Both the position numbers and the translations under genes were made by a program. A stretch of 64,000 nucleotides of DNA from Cyathus striatus (taxonomy: Eukaryota > Basidiomycota > Agaricomycetes > Agaricales > Nidulariaceae), in contig JAOVFP010000016.1 in the NCBI GenBank assembly GCA_025738555.1, positions 434,001 to 498,000 of the forward strand, read 5' to 3'. Position 1 is the stretch's first letter, and every line of letters begins with the position of its first letter. The notes beneath the pieces are model-generated. The model was given only the letters and a program-made list of their open reading frames with translations, ran no database searches and was not told the DNA's origin. Of the stretch, positions 10,548-21,000 are shown in pieces.

Positions 10548-10555
10548 TATATAAG
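10548..10555 (+). promoter_or_regulatory. TATA box of peptide gene H
   Basis: TATATAAG lies 86 nt upstream of the ATG of gene H. Confidence 0.55.
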
Positions 10556-10633
10556 TAGTAAGACCATGAATGTGGAGCTCAAGCTTACTCCACAATAAGT
10601 GGCTGCGTCCTACTTATATGATATTCAGCCACG

Positions 10634-10838
10634 ATGCTTTTCAGTATCCCAATCATACTTCACGCACTTTTCGTTTTGCATGTTGTGGTGGCTTTACCTT
10701 TACCAGCTCCTAAGGTCTGATTCTTTCACTTAATACTTCTGGCATCTTCTAATCCTATTTATTTAGGGAGATCTAGTGTCGTTCCAAGCTCGCATACTTG
10801 ACCCCGACGAAGGATTTCGATGGGGAAGTCAAAATTAA
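10634..10838 (+). CDS. small secreted peptide precursor H (AR-ILDPDEGFRW core)
   Basis: A 50-residue product. Exon 1 (10634-10714) encodes MLFSIPIILHALFVLHVVVA and LPLPAPK. The intron is phase 0 (GTCTGA...TTTAG, 10715-10766) with a TCTAAT branch-like site. Exon 2 (10767-10838) encodes GDLVSFQARILDPDEGFRWG then SQN. A single Arg precedes Ile-Leu-Asp-Pro-Asp. The expected mature peptide has 14 residues and begins Ile-Leu. The n-region lacks the Lys/Arg seen in most members, but the hydrophobic core and the Ala-Leu-Pro boundary are typical. Confidence 0.77.
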
Positions 10839-12060
10839 TGCATTAGGCATGATCAGTCTAGATTTCGACATCAATCATACGTAGTACCGATTACACATGG
10901 GGGAATAATAGTAGGAAGAACCGGTCTCGGTTACAGTTTCACAATATAAGCCGTTATCTCGCAATGATATAAGACCATCAATCATTGTCGAACCAAATTA
11001 TTTCCAAAGGTCAGTCGGTCACAAGTGAATCAACAAGATCTCATACAATCTTTGCCATGTTGCTGTCAGGTAACCACAGCGTTTTTCTACTTTGAAGAGA
11101 AAGAGCTAGTGTGGAGTTATTTGAGTATATATGGAATTAAAACCGGAGGAAACGTAAGAGCCGTATCCCTGAAGATACATACTGAGAAAGTAACCAACGT
11201 CACTGGGGTGAATGGTACGGCGACTCGTTGACTCGGAGCTGTATTAAAGTCGGTTGGTGATAGTAGCTATCCATGCAAGTAGTCAGCACTTCACCAGTGG
11301 TGCTAACACGCACTCTTGGGATCGGCCTAGTAATCTTGGACTTTATTATTATGGATTTTAGTTTTTCGACGTTTGTCAAAAATATTGCGCCATGACCATT
11401 ATGATTTGATTATGATGCAATCCTTGCTTGCTGACATTATAAAAGTTGTTTTTCAATTTTACCAGTGTATTACTCCTTGAACATTATCTCACTTTATCAG
11501 AATAACAGACAGTGGCCACTGCTACAAAACTCATTCCCTTGCCACTGAAGCAAGTCTTTGATTCCATTTCTTTTTATGTTAGCTAATCATCTCAGATAAC
11601 CGCGTTTCAGCGAGGGTGGGCGTGAAGGCCTCGACCGGGCCTCCCAAGCAAGGCAAAATGCAGAGCGCCAATTCATCTGTTAGATTTAGATAAGCAAATG
11701 AATTCAAAGTAGCCAGGGTAGATTTGTTGGAAATGGCAGATGCCAAGACTCGACCGTATGAAGAAAATTCCCATATGGACCAATATCAGCTTTTCACATA
11801 AGTCTTGGAAATTCCTAACTTATATTCGACCTGCAAAGCGCATATAAGATCGGCGTTAAAAGCTGAAGATGGATTGAGCACATGGATGATGAGAGCCAGG
11901 CTCATTAGTACTACCCGGACCCACGGAATAGTTTACATGTATTATCACTGAGACTGTTTGAGAAATGGGCGGTATACTATATGCATTGATATGTGTCATA
12001 AGAATTCACACAATTGCTTTACATATCACCCCGCATTAATCCCTTGATACGTGTGAATGA
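10839..12060. other. intergenic, possible eroded peptide-gene relic
   Basis: No intact gene. A TATAAAAG at about 11436, followed near 11540-11560 by codons for IPLPLKQ and a GTCTTT donor-like site, recalls the end of exon 1 of the peptide family. There is no start codon, signal peptide or core motif. Confidence 0.3.
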
Positions 12061-12068
12061 TTGCAGGC

Positions 12069-13221
12069 AGGACCCCCGAAATCTCCTATAAAGGCCCTAT
12101 CCCATTTCGGACAAATTTGCGGCCTGATCCAAAACGGACATTTTGGGGCCAAAATTGACAAAATGGTTGAGTTGCTTTGAGGACATTTTTGTGCCAAATG
12201 GTGAAGGTCAGATCTGATATGAGGACAAATATGCCTTCGTGGACTAGCAGTTATGAGCATGGTAGAATTTGAAGTAAAAGCAAATTTAAGTATTGTGTTA
12301 CATCTTTGTTGCCGGGTTCGAATCCCACTGTGATGGATACATTTATTGGATGGATATAACACGTGTTTCTGAGGTAATCGACGATGAGTAGGCTGACACA
12401 GCCGACATCTGCTGACGTCGTGCTTTCAGTGATAATGCGGTCATGTTTGGCAAAGGTGAGTCTTAATATTGTGATATTGTTTTCATTCTTTTTGTTTAAT
12501 GCTCTTCTAGTTATTGTGATCTACTCTAGAACTGGTGGAACTAACGGGCGGCATGCAGATCAAATTGAGACAACAAATATTGCTGCAAACTCATACATAG
12601 GCGTTCAAATTTTCTAGTACCTGCAGGAATCCCTCTTTACTTCCCATACCGATAACATGACTCGCTTCTACACTCAACAATATGGCTTTCTTTCTTCTCT
12701 TGCCTTTTTAACACATCTCACAGGTGTCCCAACAGTTCTGAATGCCGGGGAAATGATAAAACTCGAGTCAACTGCGGACATATCCACTCAACATTGGCCT
12801 TGCACGAGACAATGAAGCTATCACGAAACAAAAGCTTCGGGTTATAATAGGTGAAGATAATGTCTAAGTAGTACATATATATATATATATATATCCTTGC
12901 TACATGCCTTCAACATTGCCAATACTCATTCTATATTGATATTTTCATTGCTTTAAGCCCCCCTTCTTGTTTACTTGCCTAAAAGTGTTGCGGCGCGACA
13001 GCGTCGCAGCTAGAACGAAATTTGACCGAAATTTAATGCCAGATCCAATTTTCGGACATTTTTGAGGGTCTGGAGAGGCCTGAGGCGAATTTCGGACAAA
13101 TTTCCGGAAATTTTGGAGGCCTGATCCACTTCGGACAAATTTGGCCTCAGCTGGCCAAAATCCATGGGGACAAATCACCCTGTTCTGGGATCGGGCCTTC
13201 ATAGGAGATTTCGGGGGTCCT
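12069..13221. mobile_element. hAT-type non-autonomous element with 8 bp target duplication
   Basis: Inverted ends (12069-12104 and 13186-13221, about 34 of 36 matching, beginning AGGACCCCCGAAATCTCC) are flanked by an exact 8 bp duplication TTGCAGGC (12061-12068 and 13222-13229). Eight-base duplications are characteristic of hAT transposons. The interior has no transposase. It contains Gly/Pro-rich subterminal repeats of TTTCGGACAAATTT, an (AT)n microsatellite (about 12875-12894) and a tRNA-like B box. It separates peptide gene H from pseudogene I. Confidence 0.8.
12241..12330 (+). other. tRNA-like segment, possible SINE head
   Basis: GGTTCGAATCCCAC at 12315-12328 is a perfect RNA polymerase III B box. 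TAGCAGTTATGAG at about 12245 loosely matches an A box some 70 nt upstream. No cloverleaf with paired acceptor stem could be drawn, so it is not a functional tRNA. It may be a tRNA-derived SINE or a captured tRNA fragment within the hAT element. Confidence 0.35.
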
Positions 13222-13410
13222 TTGCAGGCCCATATGCTCGCATCAGGAAGAGTCTTAAGAATATTCGCGGGTACGGTCTAGAGACCGTCTAGTAACTAGT
13301 TTTCCACAAATTTTACATGTGCTTCCCAATCATAAAAGGCAATCTGGATCACACATTGACAATAATGCTGTGCAGCGTACTACCGGTTGATGAGATATCA
13401 ATCCTGTTTG

Positions 13411-13419
13411 TATAGAAAG
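13411..13419 (+). promoter_or_regulatory. TATA-like box of pseudogene I
   Basis: TATAGAAAG lies 57 nt upstream of the ATG of the broken copy, one base different from the TATA boxes of the intact copies. Confidence 0.35.
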
Positions 13420-13467
13420 GGTCCTTACGGCCGAAAATATCTACATAGATCCGTCGCATCAGCCACC

Positions 13468-13674
13468 ATGAGATATCTCCTACATACGTAGTTATTTTAG
13501 TTTTCCCTGTCCTTGCGACAATTCATGCCGTCGGTGCTCAGCCTTTCCCGGTACCTTCCTATGGCACTTAAATCCAAGGCTGTTCCAGGCATACATTTAC
13601 TTACCTGAAATTTCTAATTATAGGACATGACCACAGAGCGACGTATAATTGATCCGAATGTAGGGTTTAGATGA
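13468..13674 (+). pseudogene. broken peptide precursor I (ERR-IIDPNVGFR, Trp codon lost)
   Basis: The start MRYLLHT is followed by a stop, but the next frame continues at once with VVILVFPVLATIHAVGAQPF, an obvious signal-peptide remainder, so there is a frameshift near 13488. A donor (GTACCT at 13551) and acceptor (TTATAG ending at 13623) give a phase-0 intron. Exon 2 (13624-13674) reads DMTTERRIIDPNVGFR and then TGA, where all other members have TGG (Trp). Two independent lesions make this a pseudogene. The Arg-Arg and Ile-Asp-Pro-Asn spacing confirms the family and the processing-site position. Confidence 0.7.
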
Positions 13675-13753
13675 AATCCTTAATATATTGAAGGCGAGTT
13701 GCGTTTCTACTCATCGTGTACATCTATGAATTTAATAGGAAATATTTTAATTA

Positions 13754-14685
13754 TTAGACTTTAATAGTTAGTTGACGAATAGGATTTCCTTCCACCCAAA
13801 CCTTTTCATCATATGCATCCACTACTCGCTCTTCTGCCCACTGTTTAATCTTATCAAAATTTCGGCATGAATGAGCGACATCAAGAGCAGCGATTGACTG
13901 ATTCGCTCTACTATCCCATTGCCATACCATAGTGCTTATATCGGGATTGCACATAATTGCTTGCCTTATTATATCCACGCAGTGCTCTATATGTTCAAAC
14001 ATTGTCTGGTTTTTCAGACTCATGTGGGGGTAATAGTCAGGGTATAAAGTTTGCCGAATTGAATTCTAGTTAAGTGTGAGCATATTATCTTAAAATCGAT
14101 GAAAACTACGTACAATGCAGTGAAGGTGATGGAATACCGTCAAACTTGCGATATAATGACCTGGTTCCCCAGGAATAACGGAAGTCTTGTTAGGCAAACG
14201 ATCTGCTTCACTTTTTGAAAGGGTTGAAATTCCGACTAATCATTTGTTTAGATCAGTACGGCAAGAATACGAAATTTAGATCTTACCGCCATATAGATCA
14301 TGCCATCGCGTATCCATCTCAGGGGACGGTGGCCCTTGAAAGGGGGTGCGACTGGATACTAAGCTTTGACTGAAAGTCTTGACCTCATATTCAATTACGT
14401 ATCCGGCCGGTGCTATAGTAGAATCAAATTTAGCTGATTTTGAACTTATGAAAAGTGGGATTACTTACAATATATCGTTGGATATACACCATCTGTTTTT
14501 GTAAAGCGGAAAAATGTAACAGCGACGATTACAAGGAATTCTAGTATTGCGATTGCCTTCCACGAGAAAATTGATGATTTAGGCGTCGGAGGGGAGTGCA
14601 ATGAATCGGGATTGTAATATTCCGGAGAGTCATCTTCATCACCGGAGAGTTTAAAGTAGCTGGGCAAGTTTTTTTGGGAGCTCAT
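13754..14685 (-). CDS. UstYa/DUF3328-family peptide oxidase
   Basis: Intact 258-residue protein from four exons: 14469-14685, 14287-14412, 14114-14235 and 13754-14065, with introns in phases 1, 1 and 0. Residues about 42-62 (IFSWKAIAILEFLVIVAVTF) form a single transmembrane anchor after a short cytosolic N-terminus. The lumenal domain has YEVKTFSQ, the family hallmark PFQGPPSPEMD, the first HxxHC motif (VFHHLHC) and the second (FEHIEHC followed by VDIIRQAIMC), and ends with the typical HSCRNFDKIKQWAEERV. Both HxxHC motifs are the copper-linked catalytic signature of fungal oxidases that form ether or C-C crosslinks in ribosomal peptides (ustiloxin, phomopsin, asperipin). I chose the ATG at 14685 because the in-frame upstream ATG (14775) adds a non-conserved stretch. 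The gene points toward the peptide array, 80 bp from pseudogene I. The role with these peptides is inferred from position. Confidence 0.92.
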
Positions 14686-15264
14686 GCTTTGAGTAGAAGA
14701 AGCGAAGAAGCGATACAGATTCGATGCATATACATATATATACTTTCTCAGAGTATGCGCATTGATGAAAGGCATAATTATTACGCCACGGATGCTGTGG
14801 GTTGGTATTCATCCAGATCAGAATTACTCGGACTTTTCCGTATTGAAACCTTATAATTATACGCTTCGGTGGGTTCATGCATCATGCAAACAGGCCAACC
14901 TAGCCACACCGAAGTATGTTGTGCTTCGATTGTTCCTATCTGACCTGGTGCGATCCAGTGCTATAATCTATAAGAGATCACACAGGAGGTTTCCAATAAG
15001 ATTCAACTATTCCGAGTCACGTATGGCATGGGAGTATGCCAATTATAACTGAGTGGCTTTCAGGCCGCCCAAGAAGCAATCGGCATGTGCTTTGCTAACC
15101 CGAAGTAGAAGCTTCCAAAGATAACGTTCGTTCACATGGGCGCTTCTGATACCTATCATACCGACTACTTCTAACAAACTTCTAACATCAGGAAGACATC
15201 CATCATGAACAATTGATGGATAAATAGCTAGTAGTAAACTTACTACGAATATGGCATTATTCCC
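14686..15264. promoter_or_regulatory. divergent intergenic region between UstYa and GNAT genes
   Basis: About 580 bp separate two genes transcribed away from each other, so promoters for both must lie here. A TA-rich run (ATATACATATATATAC) is present at about 14727-14742 on the UstYa side. No specific operator was recognised. Confidence 0.4.
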
Positions 15265-15903
15265 ATGTTTACCACCGAGCGCCTCGTTCTTCGTGCATAC
15301 AAAAAAACAGACGTTGATAACGTTCTTGATCTCTTTAATAACCCTGAAGTAACCGCTTATCTCAATCACGACGAATTTAACGTACCTCGAGGACCCAAAT
15401 TTGCAGAAAACATAATGAAAATGACAGAATCGTGCCTTATGTTTTGTGTTGTGGAAGAGAAGCAAGGGCGTTCGTTCGCGGGATTGGCGCTTATCAATCA
15501 TCTTCAGAGCGCTAAAAATCGGGAAGCCTCCCTCGGAATCGCATTACTTCCTCAGTTCTGGGGGAAGGGGTACGGTACAGAGGCTATGAAGTTTTTTATC
15601 GATTATGCCTTCCGAACTCTTGGGATGCACCGCGTATCTTTGGATGTGAATAATGCCAACTGGCGAGCAGTGGAGCTATACAAAAAACTGTATGGATAAT
15701 GGACTTATATGCATTATACATTATTAATATACATCTTCAGGGGTTTCATTACAGAAGGGGTGAAACGACAGAGTACTTGGACAGACGGAACGTGGACAGA
15801 CCTTACGTTTATGGGGTTGATTGACACCGAGTGGCACGCTAAAAGGACACAGCCTGTAAATCCCATGTCTCCTACCGCCATTAAAACACTTCATACATTA
15901 TGA
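15265..15903 (+). CDS. GNAT-family N-acetyltransferase (RimJ/RimL-like)
   Basis: A 195-residue protein from two exons (15265-15689 and 15741-15903). The intron is GTATGG...TTCAG. The start MFTTERLVLRAYKKTDVDNV is typical of the RimJ/RimL branch. The acetyl-CoA pyrophosphate-binding motif appears as LLPQFWGKGYGTEAMKFFID (Q/R-x-x-G-x-G/A form: WGKGYGTEA). The fold's final strand-helix pair follows as LGMHRVSLDVNNANWRAVEL with a YKKLGF end. Exon 2 adds ITEGVKR and the W-x-D-x-x-F/M segment ending in GL. The substrate cannot be told. It could N-acetylate a processed peptide or be a general cytosolic acetyltransferase unrelated to the cluster. Confidence 0.85.
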
Positions 15904-16187
15904 AATTTGATTTTGAATGCTGAACGCGAATGTTTGAAACTGTCAATGTACTATTTATATGAAGTTCGCTGCGAGATTCAGAAACAGATCACATCATCAC
16001 AATAGTTGTCTTATCTTGTTTACGCTAATTGGTTATTAGATGTGAATCATGGCGGTGCCTGCAAACGCGTTCATATACAAGCATCATTAAGAGCTCGCAC
16101 CTCATTCAGGTTGAAGATTTATGGAGTAAACATGCCATTATGATACATTGGTAAATATTAAACTCCAAAGCCAGCGAAGTCCATGTT
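15904..16187. other. intergenic between convergent GNAT and SGNH genes
   Basis: Short AT-rich spacer between two 3' ends. No other feature seen. Confidence 0.4.
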
Positions 16188-17499
16188 CTACTTTAGTAGA
16201 TTGTACAATCCCAATGCCCATTGCTTATGGGAGGTCCAAGAAGGATGTAGCATATCCTTCCACATAACTTTCGTGGCGTGAGGTTAAATCCATGAATTAA
16301 TGAAGCAATTACTCACAGGCATCGATGGGGCCGTTGCAAACCGGATCGACAGTAGGATCAATCTCACACCCCATCCTCAACATGTACGTCATGCAAAACT
16401 TATCACCGGTGTTAAATCCGTATGAAGATGGCTTGTTGATCATGTTCGTGAATAGCTTGTCTAAACCCGAAGCCATTAATACCAGACCATAGCTAAAACG
16501 AAGTCGACATACGAGTATCAAAAACCACGATGGATGTGTCTGGCTTAGACTTCTGGAATTCAGCCGCTTTCTTTGCCAGAACTGCATTATATTGAATTGC
16601 ATTTTGCTAGAAGTATGCGATTTACGATGGGTATATGTGGAATATAAAATCTGAAAACTCACCGCGAGCTTTCCAAGACCACCAGCACCGAATGGTGTCT
16701 TTGCCAAGGGAATAACGTTACTTAGAACAAATCGACGACCTCCAGCAGCATAGAGCTGTCCGACAATCTGGAAATATGAATCAAGAACCTGGTTATATAA
16801 ACTCGTCTTATCCGATGCATCCAAGGATGAGTTCAAGACATCGTTAGCTATATACAAACATAAGCTAATTTGCAGGTTGAATGAGGGCGATATGTAAATG
16901 CTTACTTCCAACAGCGATTTCAAACACTGTGTCGTTTCCACTCCACGAAGCCTGGCTCTGGAATTTCAGAAATGCGGCCGCCTGTCCCTTAAAATCGAGC
17001 GAAGGCGAAATTGGGGGGATAATTGAGTCGTTAGTTGTCGATCCGCCGACGGCGATCTGTGTGAACATCAGTAAAATGAAGAAGTTATACGTCGATTTCC
17101 GTACGTTGAACAAAGTAGCATTCCCAATCAAGGTGGCAAGTTGTCTAGGCCACATTGGGCCACCCGTAGAACATTGCAATGGATAAGGTTCCAAGGGATT
17201 TCCAGTACCATTCCAGGCCTCAGAAGCTAGTAAAATTAGTATAACACCCTGACATAGATAGAATGACGTGCGTACTAAAGCTGAAAACCACAGATGGAAA
17301 AAATGATTAAAGTAGTAACCACGATGACATTCATATATCACTAACCTATCCCCACTATATACTCGTTAGTCGCAAACGCTAAGAGGATATGAAATTGTAC
17401 GAACAAGGAAACGACAAATCGTGGTGTTGGGAATTTCTGGGACGCAGAAGCCCCCAAGGTAAGAACTGCACACAACAGTGTAGTTGAAATGAGATGCAT
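16188..17499 (-). CDS. secreted SGNH/GDSL hydrolase, many exons, possible junction lesion
   Basis: Signal peptide MHLISTTLLCAVLTLGASAS starts at 17499. Conserved blocks follow in order: GDSFT (block I, Ser), AWNGTGNPLEPYP, STGGPMWPRQLA, IAVGGSTTND, a GTND block III (Asn), the LSNVIPLAKTPFGAGG region, VVFDTHKLFTNM, a Cys-rich loop and the C-terminal DMLHPSWTSH, which carries the DxxH catalytic pair. The Gly-Asp-Ser motif is spread over two micro-exons, 17346-17354 (9 nt) and 17276-17280 (5 nt), that splice in phase with the long exon starting at 17226. The join of exon 1 (ends 17401) to the first micro-exon is out of phase by one base, so either a noncanonical site is used or a 1-nt insertion has damaged the gene. 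The family includes carbohydrate esterases and lipases. Stop codon at 16188-16190. Confidence 0.75.
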
Positions 17500-18067
17500 G
17501 ATGGATGTAGACTCCACTTCTGTCCTTTGAGCACAAAATGAAGAGCATTTTATACTTGAAAAACTTGGGACCATAGTAAACTGTTGCAGACGTAAACGCG
17601 TAACTGGAGATTGTATCCGCTAACTTGGCAGGGAAACCCCCTCATCATGTCAAACCGGTGTCAGGATTGACAGTTTCATATAGACGCCGAAACGGACTCA
17701 GCGGAGAGATTTATCCGCCAGCCATGAGCGGAATGTACTATTGAATTGATCTACCGATGTTCTCTTGGTAAAGCCTTCAAAGCTTCAAGCATGAGATAAC
17801 CACAGAGCAATTTCTCCAGCCCAAACATTGAGGAAGCTCAAATCTTTAGCATAACAGTCAATGGTTTGACATAAGCGTCTCCCGCCGCCTTTCTCCCACT
17901 AGTAATTACTTCATGATCAGCAGCCCTGATCGATGATCACCCGATACTCCGGGGTTGTTCCTCCGGCAAATACGCAGTAGGTGTAAGTTGTCCTTGGGGA
18001 AGTCGATATTGTCTATGGAAGTACAAACATTATAAGGTGAATATTATAATCCGATATCTATGTAACC
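17500..18067. other. intergenic
   Basis: Spacer between the 5' end of the SGNH gene and the 3' end of the ABC transporter gene. No gene or repeat recognised. Confidence 0.4.
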
Positions 18068-21000
18068 TCAATCTCTATTCAAGGCCTGCATCTGCACAAA
18101 TTCGTAGTAATCTCCCCGGTTCGCTAACAACTGCTCGTGAGTTCCTACCTCACCAACAACACCTTCCTTGATGAAGTATCTACGATAATATTAGATATAC
18201 ATCAACCCGACGAACCAAGGGTACACTCGGAGGACTTACATGCGGTCGGCGTTTTGAATCGTTGAAAGCCTATGAGCAATAGCTATCGTCGTTCTACCCC
18301 TGGCGGCTTTGTCTAGAGCTTCCTGAACTATCTTCTCAGAATTAGAGTCCAGCGCTGATGTCGCCTGTAAGATATGTGATTAGTATCATCGCAATTACAA
18401 TACAAAATACTCACCTCATCGAGGAGGAGAACCTTGGGATTCCTCAGAAGAGCGCGTGCAATAGCAATACGTTCTATTAAAGAAGTTAAAGTTTATGAAT
18501 GAATTCAATGGTATTATAATTACGTTTCTGTCCGCCAGAAAGTTGAGAGCCCTTTCCGCCCACCTCGGTTTCAAATCCACTGAATGAATACTTCGTCAGA
18601 GCAACTTCAGAAAGAACAGAACAGAAGCATACTCTGGAAGCGAAAGAATGAAATCGAGAATATTCGCATTGCGACAAGCATTTTCGATCTCTTCCTGCGT
18701 AATTTCTCCCTCAGGTTTCGTGGCTCCAAGGAGGATATTGAAGCGGATAGTTCCGGCATATAAAGTAGGTTCCTGTGACACAAGTGCAATTTGCTTTCGG
18801 TATTCTTGGATGTTAAGTTCTGATATGGGTTCTCCATCGAGCTATACCCGCAGACACGTAAGCGCTTGGAAGGGCAAAATGAAGAAAGCTACTTACATAA
18901 ATATTTCCAGCAAGGGGATCGTAAAATCGTTCAATAAGTTGAATACTATCCCTCCTCGTTAGTACATCATGTTACCCATTGAACGGAATGTGCTCACACT
19001 GTACTCTTTCCACAGCCACTCATACCAACAAGCGCAACGTAAGACCCAGGTACAACATCTAAAGATAGTCCACGCAACACTCGCACACCAGGACGAGTAG
19101 GATATCTGAAGTGGACATCTTCAAATCTCACATGTCCATTACATTTATCTGAATTGACAGCCCGACCCTCGTCTGATTCCGCGTCGATTTCTGGGTTCGA
19201 AGCAAGAAGTTTGAGAATCTTGTCTCCAGCACTCCGTGCGGACGAAACATCAGGTACATAGGAGAACATATCCCCCACTTGAATAGCGCCAAACGTAGTG
19301 GTCTACAAGTATCTGCGTAAGTTTGCTAAATGGGGGGGAACGTAATCATAACGCACCATGAGGCAAACGAAGAACTGTAACGTGCTATACTCCAAATCCG
19401 CGATCAACCTAGATCCATACCAGAACACAAGAGATATCACGAAGAACACAGTGGCCTGCGACAACGCAAACAAGCCATTACTCCATAACGCTGTTTTATG
19501 AGAATGACGCAAAGGCTCCTCCAAGCTTTTGCTGTACTGCTCAAAGCAATCCACTTCGCGCGTAAGTGCAGCGACAGTCCGGATGGAACCGGCCGCTTCA
19601 CAAGCTAGCTGCGCCGAAGACTCGTATGCTTTCTTGTTCGTTTCGTCTTTCATCACGACAACGCGCTACAGTATGATTCGTAAGCGAACGTTGGTCGATA
19701 TAAAGATACGACATACCAGGCGAATATATCCAGTGCTGACGAGAACGGGAGTGCAAGCTATGTTCGGATTAGTTCCGTGAAATGTTTCACGATGACTAAC
19801 ACATACCAATCCCGACAAGCGCTAATTTCCAACCAAACGCAAGACCAACAATCGATCCGATAACCAAATTAGATACACCCTGTACGATACTATCAAGGAA
19901 TCAGACAATTGTATGTTTGGAAGAGAGATAGCTTACGTAGAAAGAGTAACTCCAACGAGACCATTCAGCTTCTGAGGGTTCTCGCTCAAGCCAGAAGTAA
20001 GGCTTCCAGTCTAAAACATATCGTAAGCCAATCCCTCTGACACGTGAAATAACATACACTATTTTCATCCTTATCAAAGAATTCGACTAGACATACAATC
20101 AATACCATAATTCACCAAAAAAAAATTGCAATAGACTCACTATCTTGCCTCAGAATGGCTTTAAAGCAAAGTATCCGCAACTTAGCAATAACCCTCGCGG
20201 CCGACGCACCAAAAAGATAATACTGAAGTCCAATAATAAGCAAACTTGCAACAGCAACCACAAAGAACCTGTCACAGCATATCAGATAAGCATAATCCCA
20301 AACACCAAAAAATCAAGGTCACAAACCAAAGTGCATTCCGATCCCCCTCAAACCGTCTCCTAGCCGGATCATCCAACGAGAACGCTTGAAGCCCTTTCGC
20401 GTATATAATCCCGAATCCAGGTTGAATGCCACCCGCCACTGTATCTATCCTTCAACCAACCATTCTCAAATAATGAATAGAAGGGAACTCACAAGCAGCA
20501 AAAATCGATCCAAACAAGTACCCTTTCCACTCATCCTTCCCAACCGTCTTCGCCAACTTCACAAACACAGCACCAATACCAATCCGATCGTCCACAGGCT
20601 CAGCAGTATCCCCCCTCCGACGAATAATCTCACTCGCAAGAGATTGTCTAGTCTTCTGGCGCTCCAATGACATATCCTCCGGAGGAGTCTGAACAACCTT
20701 TTCATTATCACTATCATCGTCCTCATCTGTAGACCGATGTTCCTCGGACTCTCGTAACGTCTGCGCATGGACCAATCGAGCATAAGCACTTTCAGCACGT
20801 AAAAGCTCCGTATGAGTCCCATGTTCCAAAATCTGCCCATCGCCCATAACATAAATATCATCCGCATTCTTAACAGTAGAAAGCCTATGCGCAATCGTAA
20901 TCGTCGTCCTTCCTAAACCCTTATCAAAATACAATCTCAAAAAACAAAAGAGAAAACACACCAGCAGAAGCCTTATCCAACGCATCCTGCACAACCCCCT

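Noticed and set aside
2286..10838. Interpretation of the array as basidiomycete mating pheromones
   Set aside because: No C-terminal CaaX box in any member and no STE3-like receptor gene in the window. The signal peptides also argue against the a-factor route.
11436..11630. Possible further relic of a peptide gene (TATAAAAG, then IPLPLKQ with a donor-like GTCTTT)
   Set aside because: No ATG, no signal peptide and the second exon would read ITAFQRGWA without the FRW core. Too weak to call.
12384..12617. 77-codon frame with a GTGAGT donor-like site and hydrophobic stretch
   Set aside because: Inside the hAT element; the hydrophobic stretch arises from T-rich intron-like DNA.
12657..12815. 52-codon frame MTRFYTQQYGFLSSLAFLTH... 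inside the hAT element
   Set aside because: It lies within a transposon, has no core motif and no intron, and is probably a chance frame.
15043..15501. 152-codon frame on the minus strand
   Set aside because: Overlaps the GNAT coding exon antisense and has no homology; a shadow frame.
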